NCBI RefSeq assembly: GCF_038502225.1
Contig: NW_027195260.1
Location: 62,001 to 126,000 of the forward strand
DNA length: 64,000 bases
Reading direction: 5' to 3'
Source: Cherax quadricarinatus
Lineage: Eukaryota; Arthropoda; Malacostraca; Decapoda; Parastacidae
Notes under the pieces: generated by a model
What the model was told of the DNA's origin: nothing
Database searches by the model: none
Seen by the model: only the letters and a program-made list of their open reading frames with translations
Made by a program: the position numbers and the translations under genes
In this document: one piece after another, positions 34,320-45,359 of the stretch
How the letters are laid out: each line of letters opens with the position of its first letter
How positions within the stretch are numbered: position 1 is the stretch's first letter

Positions 34320-35531
34320 CTGGGTGTTAGTCGACTCATGTGGGTCGCATCCTGGGGGACAAGATTAACTCTTTCAGGGTCCAAGGCCAAAATCTGAAGT
34401 GGTGCCCCAGTGTCCAAGATTTAAAAAAAAAAAAATTTTTATTTTTCTTATGAAATGGTAGAGAATCTTTTTGTGAAGGTAATAAAACAAAAAGTACGAA
34501 ATTTGATGGAAAATTGACGAAATTATACTCTCGCGAATTTTGATGTGTCAGCGATATTTACGAATCGGTGATTTTGCCGACTTTTACTCGGATTTTAGGC
34601 CAATTACATTATATCCAGTTGACCAAATTCTTAGCTATTTCACTGGTACTACTTCTATTCTATCGACTGAGCACAAGAAATCGCCAAGTCAACTGTTTCA
34701 ACTACAAAATAAAGTGATTGGAAATTGGTAATTTGGCCAATTTAACACAAAGTTCAAAATATTCCAATTTCAAAATATGGTCCAGAATAAACAATATAGG
34801 TATTCCTGGCACTAAACTAACATTTCCTCTGTTCATTAGTTACGTTTTGAGGCTTTACAAATAAATTCCATTTTGATTTTTTATTCACATAATGAATTTT
34901 TATTCACACCAAAAAATAGAAGATTTACTGTTATGCAATATTGTAATAATTGTATAAATATCATCACCACATTTGTGAATGTATATTAGACCCACCAGCT
35001 GGCGTGTATTAGACGTGTGAGGCCATTTGTTTACTCTTGAACATTGGCAAAAATTTAACATTTCCGGTACTTTGAGCTCAGTTTCAAGCCATTTCTAGTG
35101 CTAAAACCAATTAAAATCATCTCTATTTCTGTAATATGTCTTCTATTCTATCAAATGACTAAGAAATCGCAAATACAACTATAAAAAAACATACGAAAAA
35201 ACACTGCGAAGTTGCTGTTTTAACCGAAAATCACGGTCTCAGTTTTTTTTCTCTCATTATACCCAGTGTGCTGCAGGATTTGTTTTATGTGGTGCACACA
35301 TACCACATATATGTATTCTCTCATATCTAGGCCCAAATTTACCACTCACAGTTTATCAGAGTGAGCTGAACTCATGGAGTAGATCTACAGATTGGACCCT
35401 AAACGTAAAGCCGTAGATCTACAGGACAGACCCTGAAAGGGTTAAGGACCCCAATGGAAATAAGTTAGACAGTCCTCGATGATGCACTGGCTTTCTTGGG
35501 TTATCCTGAGTGGCTAACCATCTGGGGTTAA
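34310..35531 (+). mobile_element. SINE trapped in T7, split by P6
   Basis: 34310-34364 and 35446-35531 together equal the SINE at 44078-44219, 48053-48198 and 49013-49157 (blocks CACCTGGGTGTTAGTCGAC and GACAAGATTAAGGACCCC). Confidence 0.8.
34369..35441. mobile_element. piggyBac-like element P6, uninterrupted 1,073 bp
   Basis: TTAA at 34365-34368 and 35442-35445; ends CTCTTTCAGGGTCC and, reverse-complemented, CCCTTTCAGGGTCTG. The empty site is seen in three paralogues (TTAA at 44130, 48107, 49069), which read straight through GACAAGATTAAGGACCCC. No ORF of note. It serves as the reference length for P1, P2 and P5. Confidence 0.95.
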
Positions 35532-35589
35532 TTGTTCCTCGGTAATTGTTTCCCATTAAGCCACACCAACAACACACTCTCCACATCTT

Positions 35590-35945
35590 TGAGTAGTACA
35601 GCTGATGGTAGTGCAGCAGCAGCTGACTGGTGCAGCAGAAGCTGCCTGTGGTACAGCAGCAGCTGACTTTGGTGCAGCAGCAGCTGACCGTGGTTCAGCA
35701 GCAGCTGACTCTGGTTCAGCAACAGCAGACTTTGGTGCAGCAGCAGCTGACTGTGGTGCAGCAGCAGCTCACCGTGGTTCAGCAACAGCTGACTTTGGTG
35801 TAGCAACAGCTGACTGTGGTGCAGCAACAGCTGACTGTGGTGCAGCAGCAGCTGACTGTGTTATAGCAACAGCTGACCGTGGTGCAGCAACAGCTGACTG
35901 GTTCAGCAACAGATGACGGTGGTGCAGCAGCAGCTGACCGTGGTA
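35590..35945. repeat. CAG/CAGCTGACTGTGGT minisatellite in T7
   Basis: About 15 units of 21-24 bp built on GCAGCAGCAGCTGACNGTGGT. Multiples of three keep several frames open on both strands; these are not genes. Confidence 0.9.
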
Positions 35946-36169
35946 CGATAGTATTTCGATAGTATTTCTCACCCTTTTCCACACAGGGCTGGCACTAGAA
36001 GCTGGGCCTATGGTGGCTTATTTAGCAGTTACAAGCACTAAAACCATGGAATAATATGAAATGTATCGAATGTAAGCATGCAACCGCCACCCTGGCTTGT
36101 TAACAATGACGGTGGGCAGCTGAGGTACCAGGCTGGATGGACAGGTTTGGAATGAATCATGTTATCGGG

Positions 36170-36390
36170 AAACAGCTGATGGTGGTGTAGCAGTGGCCGA
36201 TCACTGCGCAGCAGCAGCTCACCGCGGTTCAGCAACAGCCGACTGTAGCAAGCAGCTGACCATGGTGCAGCAATATCTGACGTGCGGCAGCAGCAGCTGA
36301 CTGTGGTTCAGCAACAGCTGACCGCGCAGCAACAGCTGACTCTGGCAGCAACAGCTGATTTCCGCAGCAGCAGCTGACAGTGGTACGAGC
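36170..36390. repeat. second minisatellite tract in T7
   Basis: The same unit, more degenerate. The segment between the tracts (35946-36169) is repeated again at 36391-36600, so the T7 5' region is internally duplicated, as in T4. Confidence 0.8.
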
Positions 36391-36714
36391 AGTCCATATT
36401 TCACACCCATTTTTACCAGGTTGGCACGGTGTTTTTTCGCTCATGGTAGGCTTATTTATAATTATACAAGCACTATAAACAATGGAATAATAAAATGTAT
36501 CAATGTATGGATGCAACGCCACCCTGGCTTGTAAAACAATGATACAGGTGAAAGAGGCGCTAGACTGGACGGACAGGTTTGGGAGGAATCATAAGCATTA
36601 GCAAGTTTTATCATGAGGCTTAGGCAAAAGCTCAGGTTCAGATACTTGTGGCTAATTAACGTTATGCAATGCGCTCATGAGGCGGGGTCCACTGTACTAT
36701 ATACAGCAACTGAA

Positions 36715-36850
36715 AAAAAGAATATTCTCTGCCTTCTTATGACTCCAATGGAAAGCATTTGATACAGTAGACTACAATATCTTAACTAAAACTAGAGCAT
36801 TATGGAGTTTATGACACTCTCAATTACATAAAATTCATCTTAGGAATACA
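36715..36850 (+). pseudogene. small LINE reverse-transcriptase scrap
   Basis: The plus strand reads KAFDTVDYNILTKT near 36755-36800, an RT motif A region, then decays. Too short to classify. Confidence 0.5.
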
Positions 36851-36862
36851 CCAGTGAGTCTA

Positions 36863-37085
36863 CAGTAGGGCCCTCACTTATGCGGCGGTTAGGCCCAGGC
36901 TACTGCAGCAACATCGCTGAAAGTGGAAATACCATTTTTTCCATTTATAAATGCATATACTATATATGCTGATAAATGTTTACACTAAATTATATTAAGT
37001 TAGTAATAGAACTTAGCATTAAAACACACAAAGTAAAATACATTCAGAGTAATATTCAATACTTATCTTAAAGTATTTGTAATTC
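36863..37085 (+). mobile_element. end of a TA-site DNA transposon
   Basis: CAGTAGGGCCCTCACTTATG after TA looks like a pogo/mariner-type end. No partner end was found in the window, so it is truncated. Confidence 0.4.
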
Positions 37086-38011
37086 AACCTTCAGGGTTTG
37101 GCTCCAGACATCTACGGCTGATGGTGAGTGTCCAAATCAGGATTCACGCTATGAGCTCAGCCTTCCACTTGAAAACTGTGAGTGGCAATGGGCCTAGATA
37201 TGAGAGAATACATCTATGTGGTATGTGCACCACATAAAACAGATCCTGTTTAAGCAAAAAAAACCCCTTTTTTGCATAATGAAAAAAAACCTTTTTGAAT
37301 TTTTTTAATAAATAAGGGATTTGATGTTTTCATTTAAAATTTATTTTTGATTTAGTTTTCGGTCTCTTTTATAAGGGGGCCCCTTTTTGAAATGAGTGAT
37401 TTTTTAGTTTCCCTGAAAGGGTGCCTTGAAATTTAGCTCAAAAGTGAAATTTTTTTTCAAAACTTCAAAAAGTCCTCGTGGCGGGGGCCCTAAACTGGTA
37501 GTCTAATTTCTTTTACATGCACCAAAAATTTTTAACCTTTTTCCTAATGCGTAGTCTGCATAAAGTAAATTTTAAAATTTTTTTTTAAAAAAAAATTCGA
37601 GTGGAAAGCAAGGTTAAGACCCAGCTACTAATTTCTAGAGGAAATGTTTTTTATCCAGGAATGGTTTTCTTTTTACGGCCCCCTTTAAAATTTGGCTTTT
37701 GAAATTTTTAAAATTGGAAAGTCTAAATTCAAGATTATGGATGTTAAATTTATAAATGGGTGGTTTCTTGCACCCATTGAAGAAAAAAGGATTTCAAAGG
37801 AAAATTAGTTTTTTCATTAGTAATTTGGGAAAATGGGTAAAGTGGGAAAATCGCCCTTAAATACCCCAGCCCTAATTGTTGGGATAATTTTTTCTATAAA
37901 ATTTCAAACTTTTGGTTCTTTTACGGAAAATTTCTTTTTTTTAAAAAAAATAATTTTTTTTTTTAAATGTTTCCCTGAGAAATTTTGGGGGGGGCCTGCT
38001 GACCCTCAAAG
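37086..38011. mobile_element. piggyBac-like element P5 in an indel-rich stretch
   Basis: The left end resembles CCTTCAGGGTTTGGCTCC after TTCAA; the right end is GACCCTCAAAGGG. The interior matches the P family (TGAGAGAATACATCTATGTGG near 37200), with many homopolymer changes. About 925 bp. Confidence 0.55.
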
Positions 38012-38049
38012 GGTTTTTAAAAACACTTGTTCAGGTTTCAACCCTTCAT

Positions 38050-38760
38050 CCTCTATGCTCCTTGAATTCATGAAATTTTTTTCAGCGCTTTGTGGTCTGA
38101 ACGGGCCCCTCACCATGCCTACTCCATTATACCACTCGATTCTTAAACCCTTTTAAAACCCAGCCCGGGGAAAATTCCCCATCACCACTATTGCAGACAA
38201 TTTTTTAAAAATGTCATGCAACTCCCTGTACCCTAAATTTTTTTGGGGAGATCTATCTCCTGCTATCTGTTTTCTTTTATCCACCAATAACAGTCTCTAA
38301 CATTTTCTAATACTTGCGTGCGTTTCGTAATCCCCGTTGCCCCTTTTTGCAAGAACATTTTTGTTTTGCCTTTTTCTTCTCACTTAGAGATGGTTGTTTG
38401 GGGGTTTTACTAAAAAACCCCGACCAGCTCCGCCCCGCCTCCACTTTGTCTTTGCAATTATCTCTTTTTCATTCAATCATTGCCCCCTTGGTCTTGAAGG
38501 GGTTGGCCCGGGGGGCTTTCTTGGGCCATGGTATTTTTTTGCAAAAAAAAGGCCCAAAAAAAGTGATAAAAGGAAAAGGGGAATGTATTGAATTATCCGA
38601 TGGGGCACTTGCTGGCTTGAAACTTTTTCACGGGGGAGTTCAGGCCACATGGACCCGTCTTCGAAACCCCCCATAAAGGTTTTTTATTGGGAAAAGGGGG
38701 GTTTTTTGCGATGTAATGCATGGTTAGGTTTATAGGATAAATCTATCGGAACGGGGTACT
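38050..38760 (-). pseudogene. degraded Tigger T8 (N-terminal half)
   Basis: The reverse strand aligns with 30150-30540: the start region (CCATGGCCCAAGAAAGC at 38534-38518), the LVWINEK-like segment near 38290 and AGDS near 38260. Dense homopolymer indels destroy the frame. Apparent ORFs here are chance. Confidence 0.6.
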
Positions 38761-39084
38761 GTATTATAAATGCCCAACAAAGTTTTTAACACATTTTGAA
38801 TAAAAAACAAAAAAAAATAAAAAAAGATAAAGGTTTATTTCTTACCTTAAAAAATTAATATAAAAAGGGGGAGCTAAGTGGCAGGGTGTTTTTGAAAAAA
38901 ATCAGAATGGCACACTTATCCTCTAACGCACTTAAACCCGAAACTACGACTCCTCTTTTTTTTTGCACAAAACTTAGGCGCCCTCGTCAGTAAGCCATGG
39001 TTGAAAGAGTAAACAAGAGAAAACGAGATACAGGTTCAGCAATTAAAAAAACAAACTGAACAGGTTGGGTGATCTCTTTGGGGT
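38761..39084. other. no recognisable feature
   Basis: AT-rich, many A/T/G runs; I see no family match or frame. Confidence 0.4.
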
Positions 39085-39845
39085 GTATTCAAAATTAAAT
39101 TCAAATTCAAAATTTATTCCTATAAGGATTGCAATCTGGTTTCAAATTTGGTTAATTTTTGTTTTACATGTATTTAAAACAAATTCAGAGGGGGGGCCCC
39201 TAGAACACCTGCAGGGTGGCATTTAACAACTTAGTTAATTCTTAAATTTAAAATTTACAAAAATTTTGAGGGAAGTTGTATTAGTAATGACTAAATACTG
39301 TTTGTAGTTTAGCAATGTGAATCTTTTTTTTTTTGGCACAATCATAGTTTCAGTATTGGGGTATCACAGGCCAACATGACTAGTTAGGTTCATTATTTTT
39401 TGATTGAGATTGATATTTCTGTTTTGGGCAAATGGGTGATGAGTGAAAAGAGAACCCCGGTGGTATTATGTAATTGTTGAAGGGTATCAGGGGGATAAGA
39501 TGTTTTCTAATGGGGTTTTGAAGGTGATGAATGTGTCTGATTCTAAGTTTTTAGGTAGGGGTTTTTCCCGATTTTAGGGGGTTTGACAACATTGAATTTT
39601 TTAAGGTTTATGGACACAGGAAATTTTTAAAAATGTTTGTGTCTGGTGTTATGCCTGTGGTTCTGTTACAAATATCAAAAAGCGTTTTGGTAGGGTTTAA
39701 AATTTAAAATTTTAAATGTAGTGGGTGCCGTGTAAGTGTGGTGTCTGAACAGGGAGTAAGTTTAGATCTTTAAGGTGGGGGGTTTGAGGATAGGATTTAG
39801 TGATTATTCTTACTGGGGGAGTTTGGGTTTTGGGGGAAAAAAATG
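39085..39845 (-). mobile_element. LINE-D 3' end, indel-rich copy
   Basis: Matches 11187-11975 from the AAATTCAAATTC tail through the 3' UTR into the C-terminal coding part, with losses and homopolymer changes throughout. It stops where RTE-C starts. Confidence 0.7.
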
Positions 39846-39847
39846 GG

Positions 39848-41462
39848 ATTAAATCTGGGTATCTGAGAATTAGAGCAAAGAAGGGGTAGCAGTAATGTTG
39901 AATGATCATTATGGAAGGGGAAAAGAGAATTGAATTGTAAATTCAAAAAAATTTTGGATTAAAGTAAAAAGGGTTTGGGTCAGTGGGGCATAATAAAACG
40001 TGTATACCTGGGGAAAAGAGGAATGCAGAGGAGAGAGAAATTTTGGGAGATGTTAAGTGAATGTATAGGGCCTTTGAAACCAAGGGGGAAATAATTGTGG
40101 TAGGGACCTGAATGCTAAAGGAAAAGGGTGTGGGAGGTAAGTTTGGGGTGCCAGGTGTAAATGATAATGGGGCCCTTTGATTGAACTTTGAAGAAAGGGG
40201 GTTTTGTTATAGGTAATACATATTTTAAAAAAAGAGGATAAATAATATACAAAATAGTGTAGGGGGGGAAAAAAAGTTTTTGGATTATGTAGGTGATAAA
40301 GCTGTTGGTAGACTTGGATTTCATGTTTTAGGGGCCCCAGATATATCAATCCTTTCTAGTTGTAGCTAAAAGGGGAAAGGAGTGGGATACAAGGAGAATA
40401 AAGCATCAGGAAAAAGAGGTGAAGGTTTATAACTAAAAGGGGGGCAGTTGGGTAAGATATAAACAGCTATTGGAGATAGTGGGAATGGGGCATAGGCAAT
40501 GGGGTCGAAGAGGTATGGGGTAGGGTTTAAAATGTAGTGTTAGGTGTTTGCAGAAGTTTGTGGTTACAGGAAAGTGGGTGCGGGAGGGGGAGGGGGCGAC
40601 TGGTGGAATGATGATGTAAAGAGAGTAGTAAGGGGAAAAGTAGCATATGAGAAGTTTTTTCAAATGAATGATGCAAAAGGGGGGAAAAAGTAATTTGGGG
40701 AAAAAGGAGGGGTTAAAATGGTGAAGCAAGTAAAAAGAGAGCAAAAAAAGTGGGTGAGATGTTATCAACAAATTTTTTTTAAAATGAAAAAATTTTTGGG
40801 TGGTTAACAAGTTAAAAAAACCTAGAGAACAAATGGATTTGTCAGTTAAAAATAGGAGAGGAGAGTTATTAAATGGAGAGTTAGAGGTATTGGGAAGATG
40901 GAGGAATATTTTGAGGAATTGTTAAATGTTGATGAAGATAGGAAGCTGTGATTTCATGTATAGGGCAGGAGGAACAACATCTTGTAGGAGTGAGGAAGAG
41001 CCAGTTGTGAGTGTGGGGAAGTTCGTGAGGCAGTAGGTAAAATGTAAAGGGGTAAGGCAGCCGGATTGATGGAATAAAGATAGAAATGTTAAAAGCAGGT
41101 GGGGATATAGTTTTGGAGTGGTTGGTGCAATTATTTAATAACTGTATGGAAGAGGTAAGGTACCTAGATTGGCAGAGAGCATGCATAGTTCCTTTGTATA
41201 AAGGAAAGGGGATAAAGAGAGTGCAAAATTATAGGGGATAAGTCTGTTGAGTATACCTGGCAAAGTGTATGGTAGAGTTATTATTGAAGAATTAAGAGTA
41301 AGACGGAGAATAGGATAGCAGATGAACAAGGAGGCTTAGGAAAGGTGAGGATGTGTGGACCAGGTGTTTACAGTGAAACATATAAGTGAACAGTATTTAG
41401 ATAAGGCTAAAGAGGTCTTTGTGGCATTTTGGTTTGGAAAAGGCGTATGACAGGGTGGATAG

Positions 41463-41465
<3 letters not shown>
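39848..41465 (+). pseudogene. RTE-C endonuclease, linker and RT start, indel-rich
   Basis: Follows RTE-B (27960 down to 26050) base by base, but single bases are missing or homopolymers altered every 10-30 positions, far more than in its own 3' half. Frames are lost. Ends within the motif EKAYDRVDRG at 41440-41464. Confidence 0.7.
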
Positions 41466-41555
<90 letters not shown>

Positions 41556-41582
41556 ATACACATACACACAAACACACACACA

Positions 41583-41679
<97 letters not shown>

Positions 41680-41686
41680 ACACACA
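41466..41686. repeat. (CA)n microsatellite
   Basis: About 220 bp of nearly pure CA/TG with a few interruptions (CTCATA, CAAACA). Frames through it are artefacts. Confidence 0.95.
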
Positions 41687-41699
41687 TGCACATATGCGG

Positions 41700-42125
41700 T
41701 AATGCTTTATTTACAGCTAGCAAAGTCAGGGTATTTCTCCAGAATGGTCTGTAATATACCACTGTGGATAAAATACTTAGCCATTTCTTGAACACTTCTT
41801 AGTGAGTTGTTTCTAAATTCATTAATTTTATCGCACTCCAGTACATAATGATGCAGGGTGTGACAATAATCCATCTGGCAAAGTTTACATTTCGTTTGGT
41901 CTACATCTGGTTGTGGTGATTTAACCTGCCAAAGATACTTGTAACCCAGCCGGAGCCGGGCGGTAGTGACATCCAAGAGTCTGCTTATTTTGTTGGATGC
42001 ACCATAGACATGTGGCTCTCCTGCATGATAGAATGATGATAGATGGACTCACTGGTGTCAATCTCCCTGAGCCTTAAGTCCATAAAATTCAGCTGAAGTT
42101 CTTTTCGTATTATTGTTCTCAAACT
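41700..42125 (-). pseudogene. C-terminal scrap of a further LINE (zinc-knuckle region)
   Basis: The minus strand encodes VTTARLRLGYKYLWQV and CKLCQMDYCHTLHHYVLECD, a C-x2-C...H-x4-C pattern found after the RNase H/RT of I- and Jockey-type LINEs. Open for 89 codons. No such element is otherwise present in the window. Confidence 0.6.
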
Positions 42126-42187
42126 AATAGGGAAATTATTTCTCAGTAAAAGTAGGCCTTAGACAAGGATGTGTGATGTCACCATAG

Positions 42188-43074
42188 TTGTTTAATATAT
42201 TTATAGATGGGGTTGTAAGAGAAGTAAATGCGAGGGTCTTGGCAAGAGGCGTGGAGTTAAAAGATAAAGAATCACACATAAAGTGGGAGTTGTCACAGTT
42301 GCTCTTTGCTGATGACACTGTGCTCTTGGGAGATTCTGAAGAGAAGTTGCAGAGATTGGTGGATGAATTTGGTAGGGTGTGCAAAAGAAGAAAATTGAAA
42401 GTGAATACAGGAAAGAGTAAGGTTATGAGGATAACAAAAAGATTAGGTGATGAAAGATTGGATATCAGATTGGAGGGAGAGAGTATGGAGGAGGTGAATG
42501 TATTCAGATATTTGGGAGTGGACGTGTCAGCGGATGGGTCTATGAAAGATGAGGTGAATCATAGAATTGATGAGGGGAAAAGGGTGAGTGGTGCACTTAG
42601 GAGTCTGTGGAGACAAAGAACTTTGTCCTTGGAGGTAAAGAGGGGAATGTATGAGAGTATAGTTTTACCAACGCTCTTATTGGGTGTGAAGCATGGGTGA
42701 TGAATGTTGCAGCGAGGAGAAGGCTGGAGGCAGTGGAGATGTCATGTCTGAGAGCAATGTGTGGTGTGAATATAATGCAGAGAATTCGTAGTTTGGAAGT
42801 TAGGAGGAAGTGTGGGATTACCAAAACTGTTGTCCAGAGGGCTGAGGAAGGGTTGTTGAGGTGGTTCGGACATGTGGAGAGAATGGAGCGAAACAGAATA
42901 ACTTCAAGATTGTATCAGTCTGTAGTGGAAGGAAGGCGGGATAGGGGTCGGCCTAGGAAAGGTTGGAGGGAGGGGGTAAAGGATGTTTTGTGTGCGAGGG
43001 GCTTGGACTTCCAGCAGGCATGCGTGAGCGTGTTTTATAGGAGTGAATGGAGACAAATGGTTTTTAATACTTGA
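42188..43074 (+). pseudogene. RTE-C RT C-terminal part
   Basis: MFNIFIDGVVREVNAR, QLLFADDTVLLGDSEEK (catalytic), YLGVDVSADGSM, then a one-base shift near 42690 inside the YGCEAW region, followed by RRRLEAVEMSCLRAMCG, LRWFGHVERMERN and GRPRKGWREG. Nearly identical to 25870-24990 of RTE-B, so both copies are fairly young. Confidence 0.9.
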
Positions 43075-43800
43075 TGTGCTGTTGGAGTGTGAGCAAAGTA
43101 ACATTTATGAAGGGGTTCAGGGAAACCGGCAGGCCGGACTTGAGTCCTGGAGATGGGAAGTACAGTGCCTGCACTGTGAAGGAGGGGTGTTAATGTTGCA
43201 GTTTAAAAATTGTAGTGTAAAGCACCCTTCTGGCAAGACAGTGATGGAGTGAATGATGGTGAAAGTTTTTCTTTTTCGGGCCACCCTGCCTTGGTGGGAA
43301 TCAGCCAGTGTGATAATAAAAAAATAAAAATCTTACTGCGGCTTTTTGTTGCACATTAACCCATAAATGGTCCAAACATATATATACATTTTTACCGCTA
43401 GTGCCCCAAATGTATATACAGGTCTCCCTCAACATTCGCGAGGGTTAGGGGATCAAGAGCCTCGCGAATGTTGAAAAACCGTGAATGTTTGGTGCCCCAA
43501 TATATTGTACGGAAATATAATACAATACTGCTTAACTTGTTGAACCATGAACAATCATAAAATACATGAAAACGTCGTAAATTGTACTAAATATATACAG
43601 TGGACCCCCGCATAGCGACCTTAATCCGTGCAAGAGGGCTGGTTGTTATGCGAAATGTTCGGTATGCGAATGAATTTTCCCCATAAGAAATAATGGAAAT
43701 CAAATTAATCCGTGCAAGACACCCAAAAGTATGAAAAAAAAATTTTTACCACATGAAATATACATTTTCCTACACACAAAGAGAAGGATACATGCACAAT

Positions 43801-43848
43801 AGTAGAGTAGTACATGCACAATATATATTGTGCATGTACTACTCTACT
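43801..43848. repeat. 48-bp perfect palindrome in T3
   Basis: Arms AGTAGAGTAGTACATGC... are perfectly complementary, 24/24 bases with no spacer. An identical copy lies in T4 (47781-47828). It lies near the 3' terminal repeat. Confidence 0.95.
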
Positions 43849-44077
43849 AAATGAAGAATAAATGACACTTACCTTTATTGAAGATGCAGCAATGACTGAT
43901 GAGACACTGTGTCCTGGGAGTGCCTTTTCCTCCTGAGTACTGTAGGTCCTGTTAGGTATTTTCTTCCAGAACATGCCTTATCACACTGTGTATGCCACTA
44001 CGATTCTTAAATCTCTCAAACCAACCTTTGCTGGCTCTAAATTCACCAATATGAGCACTAGTTCGAGGCATTTTCCC

Positions 44078-44219
44078 TGTTCACCTGGGTGTTAGTCGAC
44101 TGGTGTGGGTTGCATCCTGGGAGACAAGATTAAGGACCCCAATGGAAATAAGTTAGACAGTCTTCGATGACACTGACTTTTTTGGGTTATCCTGGGTGGC
44201 AAATCCTCTGGGGTTAATT
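44078..44219 (+). mobile_element. SINE fragment in T3
   Basis: Same unit as in T4 and T7; shares ACCTGGGTGTTAGTCGACTG with the SINE at 19207-19468 (minus). Carries the intact TTAA (44130-44133) hit by P6 in T7. Confidence 0.75.
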
Positions 44220-44249
44220 GTTTCTTGGTATTCTCAATAAGCCACACCA

Positions 44250-44905
44250 ACAACGGTGCTACAGCAGCAGCAGCAGCTGACGGTGGTACAGCAGCAACAG
44301 ACGATGCTACAGCAGCAACAGACGATGCTACAGCAGCAGCAGACGATGCTACAGCAGCAGCAGCAGCTGACGGTGGTACAGCAGCATCAGACGATGCTAC
44401 AGCAGCAACAGACGATGCTACAGCAGCAGCAGACGATACTACAGCAGCAACTGACGATGTTACAGCAGCAGCAGACGATGCTACAGCAGCAGCAGCAGCA
44501 GACGATGCTACAGCAGCAGCAGCAGCTGACGGTGGTACAGCAGCAACATACGATGCTACAGCAGCAACAGACGATGCTACAGCAGCAGCAGACGATGCTA
44601 CAGCAGCAACTGACGATGTTACAGCAGCAGCAGACGATGCTACAGCAGCAGCAGCAGCAGACGATGCTACAGCAGCAGCAGCAGCTGACGGTGGTACAGC
44701 AGCAACAGACGATGCTACAGCAGCAGCAGACGATGCTACAGCAGCAGCAGAGCAGCAGCTGACGGTGGTACAGCAGCAGCAGCTGACAGTGCAGCAGCAG
44801 CTGACAGTGCAGCAGCAGCTGACAGTGCAGCAGCAGCTGACAGTGCAGCAGCAGCTGACAGTGCAGCAGCAGCTGACGGTGGTACAGCAGCAGCTGTACC
44901 ACCAA
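44250..44905. repeat. CAG / GACGATGCTACAG minisatellite in T3
   Basis: About 650 bp of CAGCAG runs punctuated by CTGACGGTGGTA, GACGATGCTA and CTGACAGTG. Higher-order order is visible: the block 44344-44525 recurs at 44530-44705. All units are multiples of three, giving long Ala/Thr/Asp or Gln frames that are not genes. Confidence 0.95.
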
Positions 44906-45359
44906 TAGTAGCGATGGTTGATTGGGGTTTATTATACAACCTGGCCAGCTCGGAGACACGCACTCCACTTTCATACTTATCAATGATCTTTTTCTTCATC
45001 TCCATAGTAATTCTCACCCTTATTGCTGTAGGGTTGGCACTAGAAGCTTTCTTGGGGCCCATGGTCACTTATTTTCCAGAAAAAAATCACCAAAAACACT
45101 GTAATAATACGAAATGTTCCGATTGTATGCTTGGATGTTACCGCGGAGGCTGGCTGGTAAACAATGCCACCGGCGGAACATGTGAGCGTGGCTCAGGCCG
45201 CACATTGGACGCGTCTCGGACGAAGGGCGGTGAGCGGGTTTTTGGGCGGTATGCGAGGCAAAATTTTTGCGATCAAAGCGTCCGGTATGCGGATTGTACG
45301 GTATGCGATGCGTCCGGTATGCGGGGGTCCACTGTACATGTTATGCTTTAATAATATGT

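Larger units (their letters stand above)
34246..36694 (-). mobile_element. chimeric Tigger T7 (SINE and minisatellite inside), truncated by CR1-B
   Basis: Right end GGGTCCACTG followed by TA (36695-36696). From there inward: a 5' region with GGCTGGCACTAGAAGC, two CAGCTGACNGTGGT minisatellite tracts, LKDVESVLLVWLNGKQ (minus strand, near 35570-35540), a SINE (split by P6) and the start of EFKAS, where CR1-B begins. T3 and T4 have the same order and continue with KGWFERFKN. The left end is lost. Confidence 0.8.
39848..43345 (+). mobile_element. RTE LINE copy RTE-C, rearranged
   Basis: Plus-strand relative of RTE-B: endonuclease (from about 39848), linker and RT start to 41465, then a block of (CA)n plus a foreign LINE scrap (41466-42125) replacing about 100 bp of RT, then RT and C-terminus (42126-43074) and a 3' UTR ending in an A-rich tail at 43330. 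Truncated at the 5' end. A short LINE-D scrap (CTTACTGCGGCTTTTTG) follows at 43331-43352. Confidence 0.8.
43598..45334 (-). mobile_element. chimeric Tigger T3 with SINE and CAG minisatellite
   Basis: TA at 43596-43597 and 45335-45336; ends CAGTGGACCCCCGCAT and GCGGGGGTCCACTG. On the minus strand: MGPKKASSANPTAIRVRITM (from 45062) through a first HTH (ESGVRVSELARLYNKPQST), then the minisatellite, the SINE, KASKGWFERFKN (near 44020), RTYSTQEEKALPGH and a jump into the 3' region. DDE core deleted. The inserted tracts break the protein. Confidence 0.9.

Noticed and set aside
34310..35531. First read as CR1 5' UTR because it lies upstream of CR1-B ORF1
   Set aside because: The same block occurs at 44078, 48053 and 49013 inside Tigger elements without CR1, and shares a core with the SINE at 19207; it is a trapped SINE.
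35528..36522. Long Ala-, Leu/His- or Cys/Ser-rich frames on both strands
   Set aside because: Produced by a minisatellite with period a multiple of three; open in several frames at once, no start context or conserved domain.
37833..38676. Several frames of 60-120 codons
   Set aside because: They lie in indel-rich P5 and Tigger sequence and do not match any protein; chance frames.
41336..41795. VCVC and HTHT repeat proteins
   Set aside because: (CA)n microsatellite.
44225..44983. Frames of up to 227 codons rich in Ala/Thr/Asp or Gln
   Set aside because: CAG-type minisatellite inside Tigger T3; all registers open, composition fixed by the repeat unit.
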